A stretch of 64,000 bases of DNA from an uncultured Flavobacteriales bacterium. Its GTDB lineage: Bacteria > Bacteroidota > Bacteroidia > Flavobacteriales_D > Parvicellaceae. Location of the stretch: contig CALSMU010000007.1 of the NCBI GenBank assembly GCA_943787535.1, positions 1-64,000 of the forward strand, written 5' to 3'. The translations under genes were made by a program, and so were the position numbers. Positions 18,298-25,764 of this stretch are shown here, piece by piece. Below the pieces are notes generated by a model. The model did not search any database, was not told the DNA's origin, and saw only the letters and a program-made list of their open reading frames with translations. Positions within the stretch are counted from its first letter, which is position 1. The number at the start of each line of letters is the position of its first letter.

Positions 18298-18621
18298 TTA
18301 TATGAATATATCCGTCATTTCATCAAATGTAAATGACTTCTCCTCATTTGGAACAAAAAATGTTATTTGGGAATTCTCTTCGTAATCACCCAGCCACAAG
18401 CCATGAAAACCTCTAAAGTTGTATGAAATAGAATCAATATTTTCAAAATCTTCCGCTATAGATGGATAATCTGTTTTCACCGTTTCGTTTACGTACAGCT
18501 CATACCATACCCCTTCATCAGTTTCACAATAATAACCCCTGTCCCAAACGGAAGGTTCTAAATTGTCTAATGGTGTTTCTATACCACCATAATTCTCGTA
18601 ATCAAACTCATAAGTTTTCAT
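18298..18621 (-). CDS. Small acidic hypothetical protein, 107 aa
   Basis: No family recognised. I place the start at ATG 18619-18621 (MKTYEFDYENYGG). A longer frame extends to 18711, but its extra 30 residues look like translated AT-rich spacer and would overlap the start of the divergent gene at 18690. The protein is acidic and aromatic-rich (many Y, W, D, E), a composition common in immunity-type proteins. It is divergent from the 148-aa orphan next to it. Confidence 0.5.
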   Translation of the reverse strand: MKTYEFDYENYGGIETPLDNLEPSVWDRGYYCETDEGVWYELYVNETVKTDYPSIAEDFENIDSISYNFRGFHGLWLGDYEENSQITFFVPNEEKSFTFDEMTDIFI

Positions 18622-18689
18622 ATCTTTAAATATTAAAAGGTTTTTTTTTAAAGAAATATACAATAAAATAAAATAAAATACTAAGTTGT

Positions 18690-19136
18690 ATGGAAAGAAT
18701 AGTATTGACATGGGGTTTTATCCCTAAAGATAACGTAACTGAAACAATCTATTGTGGTGATGCAGAGACCTCCGGAACCATTGAATTGAATTTTGAGTTT
18801 ATTGGAGAGGCCTTCAAGGGTATTGATAATGACCTTAAGATAGAATTTGTTGGTAATGAAATGTGGGATCCCGGATCGCAACTGTATTATGCAATTTCGG
18901 TTTATCTCTCTGCAACGTTTGATAAAACAGTTATGCCTAGCCTTATTTATGGAGCATATGCGCTCGTAAATGATGAGCCTGATGATTATTCCTCAAGTTT
19001 TGAAATTATTGAGTCAGAGGCAGGTGTTTTTATGAATGAGAATCAAGAACATAATGGCAAAGTGTTTTTGAGGTACTACTTTGAAGAAGAAGGCGAAATC
19101 TATGATGAAAAAGTATGTGTGGGGAGTATAGATTAA
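18690..19136 (+). CDS. Hypothetical acidic protein, 148 aa
   Basis: No family recognised. A soluble acidic protein with alternating beta-like segments (IELNFEFIG, LKIEFVGN, VFLRYYFEEEG). No signal peptide. It shares a short divergent intergenic region with the 107-aa acidic gene. The 151 bp after it holds nothing that I recognise. Confidence 0.5.
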   Translation: MERIVLTWGFIPKDNVTETIYCGDAETSGTIELNFEFIGEAFKGIDNDLKIEFVGNEMWDPGSQLYYAISVYLSATFDKTVMPSLIYGAYALVNDEPDDYSSSFEIIESEAGVFMNENQEHNGKVFLRYYFEEEGEIYDEKVCVGSID

Positions 19137-19287
19137 CATTCAGTGCAATGACAAAGTGATTACTTAAAACATTTGAGCGCCAAAAATCCAATTAAGCAAA
19201 AGTATCGAAAGCAGAATATGCCAAATGTAAACTGAAAGAGGTATATTTATTCTCATTCATAAAAAGAAAACAGTAAAAGTTATATAA

Positions 19288-19926
19288 ATGGCTCCAAGAC
19301 TTCCTTACAGTATTAAATCCTATCCGAATGTGATTATATTATTACATGGTTTTAATTCCGGTCCAGGAAATAAAGCGAAGGAAATCGAAGAATTTTTGGC
19401 TGAAAAAAACCTCAAGGATAAATATCAACTGATTGCTCCCCACATAGACTATATACCAAAAAGAGCTCGAAGAGATATTAACAAAATAATTAGGCAAAAT
19501 AGGAAAAGGAAAGTTCATCTTATAGGTACTTCTTTAGGAGGGTTTTATGCTAATTATTTTAGAGCAAAATTTAGTGAAGATTTTTTGTATGTACATGCTA
19601 TAAACCCCAGTTGGGAGCCTTCTAAAAGTTTAGCTGATAATAAAGATAAAGTGCTGGAAAATTTCAAAACAAAAGAAAAATGGGTGTTCAAAGAAGAATA
19701 TTTATCGCAACTGGAAGAGCTTGAAAGCTTCGTAAAAATGAATCTTAATAACCCCTCATTAAGAAATTATTATATCCACCTTTCAAAGTCTGACGAAGTA
19801 CTGGAATTTGATGCCATGTTAGATTTTTTAAAAAAACAAAAAATCGAATACATTAAAAAGGAATATGACTCTGACCACAGATTTAGAAATATTAAAGAAG
19901 TGATGGAGGACGTTATAAAATGGTAG
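19288..19926 (+). CDS. Alpha/beta-hydrolase, YqiA/UPF0227-type esterase
   Basis: A 212-aa hydrolase with a complete catalytic triad layout. The oxyanion strand is ILLHGFNSGPG (17-27), the nucleophile elbow is GTSLGG with S82, the acid is D169 in LSKSDEVLEF, and the base is H197 in DSDHRF. Short length without a lid and the HGFNSGP motif fit the UPF0227/YqiA esterase family. Cytoplasmic. The substrate is probably a short acyl ester, unproven. It is a single gene with no clear operon partner. Confidence 0.75.
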   Translation: MAPRLPYSIKSYPNVIILLHGFNSGPGNKAKEIEEFLAEKNLKDKYQLIAPHIDYIPKRARRDINKIIRQNRKRKVHLIGTSLGGFYANYFRAKFSEDFLYVHAINPSWEPSKSLADNKDKVLENFKTKEKWVFKEEYLSQLEELESFVKMNLNNPSLRNYYIHLSKSDEVLEFDAMLDFLKKQKIEYIKKEYDSDHRFRNIKEVMEDVIKW

Positions 19927-19937
19927 TTTCGTTTACT

Positions 19938-20273
19938 TTATAGGTGCAAAATGTTTGTTAAATGTGCATTTTTTTCTTTAGGAATAAGCGACATTCTGTT
20001 CAGGGCAATGGTGACCATGCCATATTCCATTTCAAGCTTATTTAATTTATCATCAAATGCATCTCCTGTGTCTGGGTTAAGAATCAAGAAATAACCATGT
20101 AAATGTCCCTCAAATCCAGTATAGTCATCATTATAAGCCTCTAAAGAATCATATCCTTCTAGCCATCGTTTTTTGTCTTTTTCAAAAAGCTCCTTTGCTA
20201 TGTCCTCATTTTTTTTTAAGTTTAAAATTAAAAAAATATAAATATGGTAGGACAACAAATTGATACAATACAT
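19938..20273 (-). pseudogene. Hypothetical protein with unclear 5' end, possibly truncated
   Basis: The last 90 residues look like real coding sequence (soluble, charged, for example KKRWLEGYDSLEAYNDD and YGMVTIALNRM). The first 20 residues of the open frame are AT-rich spacer-like sequence that overlaps the start of the divergent gene at 20244. There is no good in-frame ATG near the expected start. A run of nine A's at that point puts the only nearby ATG out of frame. It may be a gene that has lost its start, or an indel in the homopolymer. No family recognised. Confidence 0.4.
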
Positions 20274-20879
20274 TTAAAAGCAAAGAAATCTATTCTGGAA
20301 AATGATAGTCTTGATAAGACCGATATGTCTGGCAAGACTTTAATAAACCTTTTTCGCGACAACGATAAAAACACTCCTTATGATGAATGGGAAGACATGT
20401 ATTCACTCATTGTCGAGACTAAAGACGATGGTGTTTTTATCTCTGAAACATTCGAACAGGCGGTGGGAGATTTAGATTCTGATTCTTCTGATTGCAACCC
20501 GTTGTATCCATACACCATTGCTGAACCACTCATGACTGTTTTAAATTTGGTGGACATTGGCTATTTGACAACTACGGTTTATACATGTCCTGAATACTCT
20601 GAAGACTATGAAGAAAGTGAAAAGAAACTAATAATTAAACTCTCAGACGCAAGAGTTTTTGAAATTGATGAAAATCACAACGCAATGATTTACAAAGAAG
20701 GCAAAATAGACTATTCAAATCGCATATCAATATTTGGTGAAAAAACAAAGGATGAATTAGAAGGGATTAGCAAATTCAAAGATTATGATTTTGATTTAGG
20801 AGTATATTTGAGCTTAGCCTCCCCTTATCTATCTTTTACAGATGAGGAACAAAAGAATTTAAAAACCTTGTTTGATTAA
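20244..20879 (+). CDS. Hypothetical acidic protein, 211 aa
   Basis: No family recognised. Acidic and soluble, with a DSDSSDCNP stretch in the middle. No signal peptide or membrane segment. It is followed 43 bp later by a GIY-YIG protein gene on the same strand. An acidic orphan before a nuclease could be its inhibitor or adaptor, but only the gene order supports that idea. Confidence 0.5.
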   Translation: MVGQQIDTIHLKAKKSILENDSLDKTDMSGKTLINLFRDNDKNTPYDEWEDMYSLIVETKDDGVFISETFEQAVGDLDSDSSDCNPLYPYTIAEPLMTVLNLVDIGYLTTTVYTCPEYSEDYEESEKKLIIKLSDARVFEIDENHNAMIYKEGKIDYSNRISIFGEKTKDELEGISKFKDYDFDLGVYLSLASPYLSFTDEEQKNLKTLFD

Positions 20880-20922
20880 TAAAAATGAAAATTAGAATTC
20901 AAATTTGAAAAGAAAGCTTATA

Positions 20923-21666
20923 ATGACATTCGTACAGTACAATTCTACTAAATTATTCCAAATATTAGATACTGAAAGCAAAAAGACAAAGGGTAAAATA
21001 AAAAATTACGATTACCCATTCAATTTTGAATTTAAAAAAATAAAAAAAGTTTATAAAGGAGATAAAAAAAAGGTTTTTAATGGTTCTGGCATTTATCTAA
21101 TTAAATACAAAAAAGAGATCATATACATTGGAAAATATATGCCCTATGGAAAGGGTAATGTGATTACCGACCGGTGGCTAAAACATATAGCCACAATTAC
21201 AAATCGCGGGCATCGAGTATGCGGATTTGAAAAAAAAAATAAAAAATATGAATTATTAGAAAAAATTGGTTTTTTAGTTGAAAAGGGCATAGATAAATAC
21301 AAAGCGTTTGTTTTAAAAGCTGGCCGTATGGAAGGAGGAGATTACTCCACATCCGTCAAGCGATTAGCATTTGCAAAAGATAATTGGCATACTTTTAAAG
21401 AGCAAGACAAAACAAACTTCGAAAAGAATGTTTTACCAAAATTTCAATTTCATTATATGCAACTCAATGGACACAAAGAAGGCGAGATACCTGACTCTGT
21501 TAAAACAAAAGAATACTACGAGAATTTGGCCAGTTTGGTTGAGACGTATTTGCTATGGAAATACAACCCAGTATGCAATTCAAATGAGGGATTAAAGGAG
21601 ATGGATGGTATAACCTCAAGTAAAATAGAAACTGAAATCAAATCCTTTTTAGAAAAACTGAATTAA
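20923..21666 (+). CDS. GIY-YIG-superfamily nuclease-like protein, about 247 aa
   Basis: Predicted nuclease. It has GSGIYLIKYK, then IIYIGKYM, an R/W/H helix (TDRWLKHIATI), and a late Glu and Asn (ETYLLWKYNPVCN), the conserved order of GIY-YIG motifs. About 60 residues precede the motif, and a longer insert lies between its halves. I prefer ATG at 20923 as start; a TTG at 20905 in the same frame would add six residues. It follows an acidic orphan gene. It differs strongly from the 132-aa GIY-YIG protein at 9269, so they are not recent duplicates. Confidence 0.65.
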   Translation: MTFVQYNSTKLFQILDTESKKTKGKIKNYDYPFNFEFKKIKKVYKGDKKKVFNGSGIYLIKYKKEIIYIGKYMPYGKGNVITDRWLKHIATITNRGHRVCGFEKKNKKYELLEKIGFLVEKGIDKYKAFVLKAGRMEGGDYSTSVKRLAFAKDNWHTFKEQDKTNFEKNVLPKFQFHYMQLNGHKEGEIPDSVKTKEYYENLASLVETYLLWKYNPVCNSNEGLKEMDGITSSKIETEIKSFLEKLN

Positions 21667-21710
21667 ACTAATCGTCAAATTCTAATCCAATAAGATGAAC
21701 CAAGTACTCC

Positions 21711-22667
21711 CTACTGAATTTTTTGAACAAACAATTCAATAATCTTCAGAAAAAGATTATCACTTGAACCGATGTTGCTTTTGCTTTTCAAAGCTGTTAA
21801 TTTATCCAATTCCTGAGCATCTACTTCTACCCATTGCCCTTTGAAGCCATATTGTTCAAAAGGTCCATCAGCTAAACTTTTCATTGCTGCGGTGGCAACA
21901 TAATATGATGAGTTACCGTCTGGTGATTCATTTTCAAGATTAAATGTCCCGTTGGACTCATCAAATAACTGATTCAAGTCGGTACCATTTTCCGAATAAC
22001 GGAGAATAACATCATCATACAAAGAATCTGAAAATAAGGTTTCAATGACTTCGTTGATGCTTTTGCAATCTGTGCTAAGTATATTATACCCTTTTGTTAA
22101 GTCAACTGTTGTTGAAAACAGCATTGGATCAATGCGTAAACAATCAATTTGACCGTCTACCGCCCCATGGTTTTGAAGCCGTTTATTAATGGAATCTTGA
22201 ATTTTAGTTTCTAAATTTTTTAGCTCTGGACTATTAGCGGAATGTAGAAGTTGCTTTTTATGCTCATTAAAACTACCAATAAACCCACTTTTTATATCCT
22301 CTGGCACAGATTCTAAAGGAGACAAAAGTGTACTGGTAACATAGTATTTTTTCTTCTCTTCTTCAGTAAGTCCTAGATCATATTTATTACTGATGAGCTC
22401 TGCAACTTTTCTTAAGCTATTTGGGTCTGTTTTATCGCTAATAATTTCGGTAAGGGTGTCAAATTCAGACTTCAACTGATTAATGGCTCCTTCTTGGGTT
22501 TGTGCGTTGGCTTCTTCATTTTCTTGACCCATTTGGGCTTCTAGCATACTTGATGCAATTTCAATTGCCTTTTGCAAATCTCCATTGCCTTGTGTTAAGG
22601 CTTTTTTACAATCGCCAAAAGATGCGCCTGTTTGCGTTCTTATTTCTTTGATCAGTTTAATGTCCAT
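21711..22667 (-). CDS. EF-Ts-type UBA-like domain fused to unknown domain, 318 aa
   Basis: Residues about 3-40 (IKEIRTQTGASFGDCKKALT, then NGDLQKAIE) match the N-terminal UBA-like domain of elongation factor Ts, which contacts EF-Tu. The typical EF-Ts segment reads KELR-KTGAG--DCKKAL----GD--KA. The remaining 270 residues do not resemble the EF-Ts core and are unrecognised. The protein is therefore not a translation factor in the usual sense. It may borrow the domain to bind EF-Tu or another partner. Two small genes lie just upstream on the same strand (17 bp gap), so they are likely one operon of three. Confidence 0.7.
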   Translation of the reverse strand: MDIKLIKEIRTQTGASFGDCKKALTQGNGDLQKAIEIASSMLEAQMGQENEEANAQTQEGAINQLKSEFDTLTEIISDKTDPNSLRKVAELISNKYDLGLTEEEKKKYYVTSTLLSPLESVPEDIKSGFIGSFNEHKKQLLHSANSPELKNLETKIQDSINKRLQNHGAVDGQIDCLRIDPMLFSTTVDLTKGYNILSTDCKSINEVIETLFSDSLYDDVILRYSENGTDLNQLFDESNGTFNLENESPDGNSSYYVATAAMKSLADGPFEQYGFKGQWVEVDAQELDKLTALKSKSNIGSSDNLFLKIIELFVQKIQ

Positions 22668-22684
22668 ATTATAATTTCTCTTGC

Positions 22685-22975
22685 TTAAGATTTATGATTT
22701 AAATACCCCATTCCGTTGGATTCACCTGTTACCTCATTATCGGAACTCGCCCATTCAAAAAAGGCATTCACTTGAGTTTCGTTAAGATCGGATTCGTTCC
22801 ATAGCTTGTGGTCTCCGGATTCATTACTGTCTTCCCAGTGGTTATATTCTATTTCAAAATTTTCAATGTCCCAATACCTGAAGTCATCCTTTGGAAAGGA
22901 TCGACCAATAGCGTGAGAAATTTTACAAACAGATTTCCAATACGTTTCTATGACCTCAATCTTATTAGCACCCAT
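22685..22975 (-). CDS. Hypothetical acidic protein, 96 aa
   Basis: No family recognised. I take ATG at 22973-22975 (MGANKIEVIETYWKSV) as start because it follows the preceding gene's stop by 1 bp. A longer frame to 23095 would overlap that gene by over 100 bp. Acidic and tryptophan-rich. Middle gene of a probable three-gene minus-strand operon with the UBA-like protein. Confidence 0.5.
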   Translation of the reverse strand: MGANKIEVIETYWKSVCKISHAIGRSFPKDDFRYWDIENFEIEYNHWEDSNESGDHKLWNESDLNETQVNAFFEWASSDNEVTGESNGMGYLNHKS

Positions 22976-22976
22976 G

Positions 22977-23450
22977 CTACTTGATTTTAAGTTTTGAAAT
23001 TGCAGATTGCAATATTTGGTTGTAGTCTTCTTTATTCGCTTGAATAGTAGAAAGCACCTTGTCTGCATTGGTATCCCACCAGGATTGAAGCGCATTTTTA
23101 GTTTCTTCTACTTCTTTTTCTTCCATGAATTTCTTTACCGAATAACTTTCAACAAAAGTTCCTGAGTGCCAATCCGAAATCCATTCTGGCATTCCCTTAA
23201 TCGGATCTTTCATTATCATCTTAAGTAAACTATTCTTTGAAAAAACACCAAATTCAAAAGGTCTATTTTCAACTTTCATGGTCGTAAGGCTAATGGCCGT
23301 CAAAAACAACTTTGAGCTTGCACAATCATAGTAAAATGGTACTTTAACATGCATGTTTTTTTGGAGCTCAAACTCTAACAAAAACTTGAGTTCTGGATTA
23401 CTTTGCTCATCCAAAATATCGTTTCGTATTTCTTCTAAGTGAATTTTCAT
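22977..23450 (-). CDS. Hypothetical protein, 157 aa
   Basis: No family recognised. A soluble mixed alpha/beta protein with a charged helical C-terminus (VSSKKFMEEKEV-like region). First gene of a minus-strand group that continues with the 96-aa acidic gene (1-bp gap) and the UBA-like gene. No signal peptide. Confidence 0.5.
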   Translation of the reverse strand: MKIHLEEIRNDILDEQSNPELKFLLEFELQKNMHVKVPFYYDCASSKLFLTAISLTTMKVENRPFEFGVFSKNSLLKMIMKDPIKGMPEWISDWHSGTFVESYSVKKFMEEKEVEETKNALQSWWDTNADKVLSTIQANKEDYNQILQSAISKLKIK

Positions 23451-23530
23451 ATTACTAAATTAATTAATCTAAAGGAAATATTCTCAGTAAAAGAAACTTT
23501 AAATAACACAAAACAACGTAAATTTAAAAC

Positions 23531-23983
23531 ATGAAGAATTTAATTTCTTTTTTAACTGGTAAATCACCTTCTAATGAAGAAGAATTAGCGGGTTTATTTA
23601 ATGAATTCAAAACTCTTGCTGAAAATATAATTAATGAACCTATATAATGGGAAAATGATTGTTGTTTTGATGATTGGAACGATGAGTATCAGGAATATTC
23701 TAATATTTCTATAGGTATATCAGGTATTATGATGAGTGAAAATGACAAGTTTCGTTTAACGCTGGATAATGATGGTTTTCCATGCATAGATATTTATGGT
23801 ATAATTTCACCAAGCACAAAATTGACAGCAGGTTTTAATGAGTATGATAAAAGATATAAGGTTGAAGATCAGCTAAACAATATTTTAAAAGATATCCATC
23901 TGGAGGTGTCTTTTGGAACTCTATTATTTTTCTATTTCTTAAGAATTACTTTATGCTGCTGTATTTACCTAAATAAACCTTAA
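23531..23983 (+). pseudogene. Broken hypothetical gene with in-frame stop
   Basis: ATG 23531 opens MKNLISFLTGKSPS and reads on to TAA at 23645-23647. The same frame then continues without a break (WENDCCFDDWNDEYQEY, then DNDGFPCIDIYG) to about residue 125. After that the composition becomes hydrophobic and Cys/Phe-rich, which suggests a further frameshift before the final stop. It is a decayed orphan gene. It accounts for most of the 650-bp gap between genes here; the 120 bp after it holds nothing I recognise. Confidence 0.6.
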
Positions 23984-24105
23984 GAAAAAACAAGATAATA
24001 ATTTTTTGGTGATAATATTTCAATTCATGTTTTTAGAAATGCCTATTATTCTCTGTTTAATTATTGTATAGGCTTAAGTTTTTTTAATCGAGTTTATTCT
24101 ATTAA

Positions 24106-25200
24106 TCACTTGGTATTCTTATTGATCTTATACATCTGATAGGTTTGAATACTGGTGAGAAGGTTGTTGGTTTGAAGTGAAGAATCTATATCTTGTAATT
24201 GGTTACTTAACATACGGTTTGATTCCTCTGTAACATAACTTAGACCTCCTATTTCACTAACTATATTTTCTGACATTTCATTAATCGAATACATTAAGTT
24301 ACTTAGCCCTTCTCCTATGTTTCTTAACTCATTTCCTATGTTAGATAGTTTTTCAGACAATTCATTTTCCCAATTAGAGTTAAACATATTTAGCTTATCA
24401 AATGAACCGTGTATTTTATAAAAAGTAATCACATCATTTTCAACCAATGATACTATCATATTTAATGAATTAAAGAGTATTAGTTTATAAGAATGAACTT
24501 CATTTTTTAAAATCCCAACATATTCATTTAACTCTTCTTCATTGGAGGTGTCTTTTATTGAATTAAAAATTAGTTGAATGTCGTTCTTCTTGTTTTGTAA
24601 ATAACTTGATACTTGGACGAATTGCTGAACATAGTTTCTGTCTATTTCAATAATACTTTTTTGATGTTTTTTTAATAATAAATTAAAGTCATTTCCCGCA
24701 ATTACATCAACTTCTCCATTCCCATCCCAGTCTAATTCTTTTAAAATATTACTCCGAGATTTATTGAGTTTTTCTATTCGTTGTTGTTCCTTTAATCTTC
24801 GTTCTTTTAATATTTCTTCTTTTGATTTAACAGAATGAATATTGATGAAATTAATATCATTTAATTTATCGTCTACTTCCTCCTTCCTAACCGGAACCCA
24901 TCTTTCACTATTTTTAAATTTTTTTAATCCTAAATAAAACCAAATTTTATGCTTATTGTTGTCAAACTTAGTATGAGACAAATCTCTGTAGGTAATGGGT
25001 ATTTTTGAAACGGTCTTTCCTCTTAAATCTTTCCAAATTACATTATTCTTAATATTGGGAGTTATTATAGTTGAAACTTCATCTAGATTTGAAAATTTAA
25101 TTTTTTTCCTTTTAGCTTCAAGTTCTTTTTGGTATTTGAATCTTTCTTTTTGGTATTTAGATTCTTCATTGTTTGATTTTAAAAAGTCAAATATCCCCAT
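24106..25200 (-). CDS. Hypothetical coiled-coil protein with EF-hand-like loop, 364 aa
   Basis: No named family recognised. The N-terminal third is basic (KYQKERFKYQKELEAKRKK). The middle holds DWDGNGEVDV, a sequence with the Asp/Asn spacing of a calcium-binding EF-hand loop. The C-terminal half is heptad-rich, with repeated IGNELRNIGEGLSNL-type helices that suggest coiled-coil oligomerisation. No signal peptide or membrane segment. It is upstream of, and on the same strand as, the vWA/PP2C/kinase operon's downstream end, but separated from it by two small plus-strand genes. Calcium binding is inferred from the loop only. Confidence 0.6.
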   Translation of the reverse strand: MGIFDFLKSNNEESKYQKERFKYQKELEAKRKKIKFSNLDEVSTIITPNIKNNVIWKDLRGKTVSKIPITYRDLSHTKFDNNKHKIWFYLGLKKFKNSERWVPVRKEEVDDKLNDINFINIHSVKSKEEILKERRLKEQQRIEKLNKSRSNILKELDWDGNGEVDVIAGNDFNLLLKKHQKSIIEIDRNYVQQFVQVSSYLQNKKNDIQLIFNSIKDTSNEEELNEYVGILKNEVHSYKLILFNSLNMIVSLVENDVITFYKIHGSFDKLNMFNSNWENELSEKLSNIGNELRNIGEGLSNLMYSINEMSENIVSEIGGLSYVTEESNRMLSNQLQDIDSSLQTNNLLTSIQTYQMYKINKNTK

Positions 25201-25426
25201 GGTTTTATTTATATTTTATGTGCTTTAAATGGCTACTAAAACCTTTCGCCTAAAGCTAATATACAACTTTCAAACTTTTTTACAATGGTCAGAAGTAACG
25301 TAAATCTAGCGTTATTGCATCTAATAAAGAGCTAAGCAAGCAGATACATATAATGTACAATCTGTTGTGTGCTGAGGCACTTAAATTTTAATTCATATCT
25401 TTATTAGTAATTCTAAATAGTAAAGT

Positions 25427-25594
25427 ATGAGTAAAGTAACCATTACATGCGTGCACTGCGGACAGTCATTTCAGATTCAGGGTGCACAAACTGATTTTAA
25501 TGAATATGAAAAAGGTGAACAGCATAGTCCTGGATGCGGAAAAACCACAAGGGTGCGTTGGAGTAGGGGAGCAATAGTAAGAACAAGCAAGTAA
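25427..25594 (+). CDS. Small zinc-ribbon-like protein, 55 aa
   Basis: MSKVTITCVHCGQSF carries a CxxC pair, and one more Cys occurs in HSPGCGK, with His nearby. This suggests a small metal-bound fold. The C-terminus is basic (RVRWSRG). Its TAA stop overlaps the ATG of the next small gene (TAATG, 25592-25596), the hallmark of translational coupling. It is too short to be listed by many gene callers. Confidence 0.6.
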   Translation: MSKVTITCVHCGQSFQIQGAQTDFNEYEKGEQHSPGCGKTTRVRWSRGAIVRTSK

Positions 25595-25761
25595 TGTTCG
25601 GTTTTAAGAATAAATTTGGCTTTTCATTTTCTTGGAGAAGGTTGCTCGGTATTTCAGGAATGAAAACTAGTTTTGCCCGTAAAACGGGTATTCCCACAAC
25701 CAAAGACGGTTGGTATAGAAAAATCGGAAGATCTATTATGAGACTATTTAGTAAGAAGTAA
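25594..25761 (+). CDS. Small basic protein, 55 aa, coupled to zinc-ribbon protein
   Basis: Starts on the last base of the previous gene's stop codon. It is basic, aromatic at the N-terminus (FGFKNKFGFSFSWRR), with many K/R in the rest. The G-F/W-R-R start with a following TGIPTTKDGW is reminiscent of DUF4236-type small proteins, with low certainty. It ends 3 bp before the stop of the convergent kinase gene. Confidence 0.5.
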   Translation: MFGFKNKFGFSFSWRRLLGISGMKTSFARKTGIPTTKDGWYRKIGRSIMRLFSKK

Positions 25762-25764
25762 TCC

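Noticed and set aside
20905-20922. TTG start for the 247-aa GIY-YIG protein
   Set aside because: An in-frame ATG follows six codons later and gives a normal N-terminus; kept only as an alternative.
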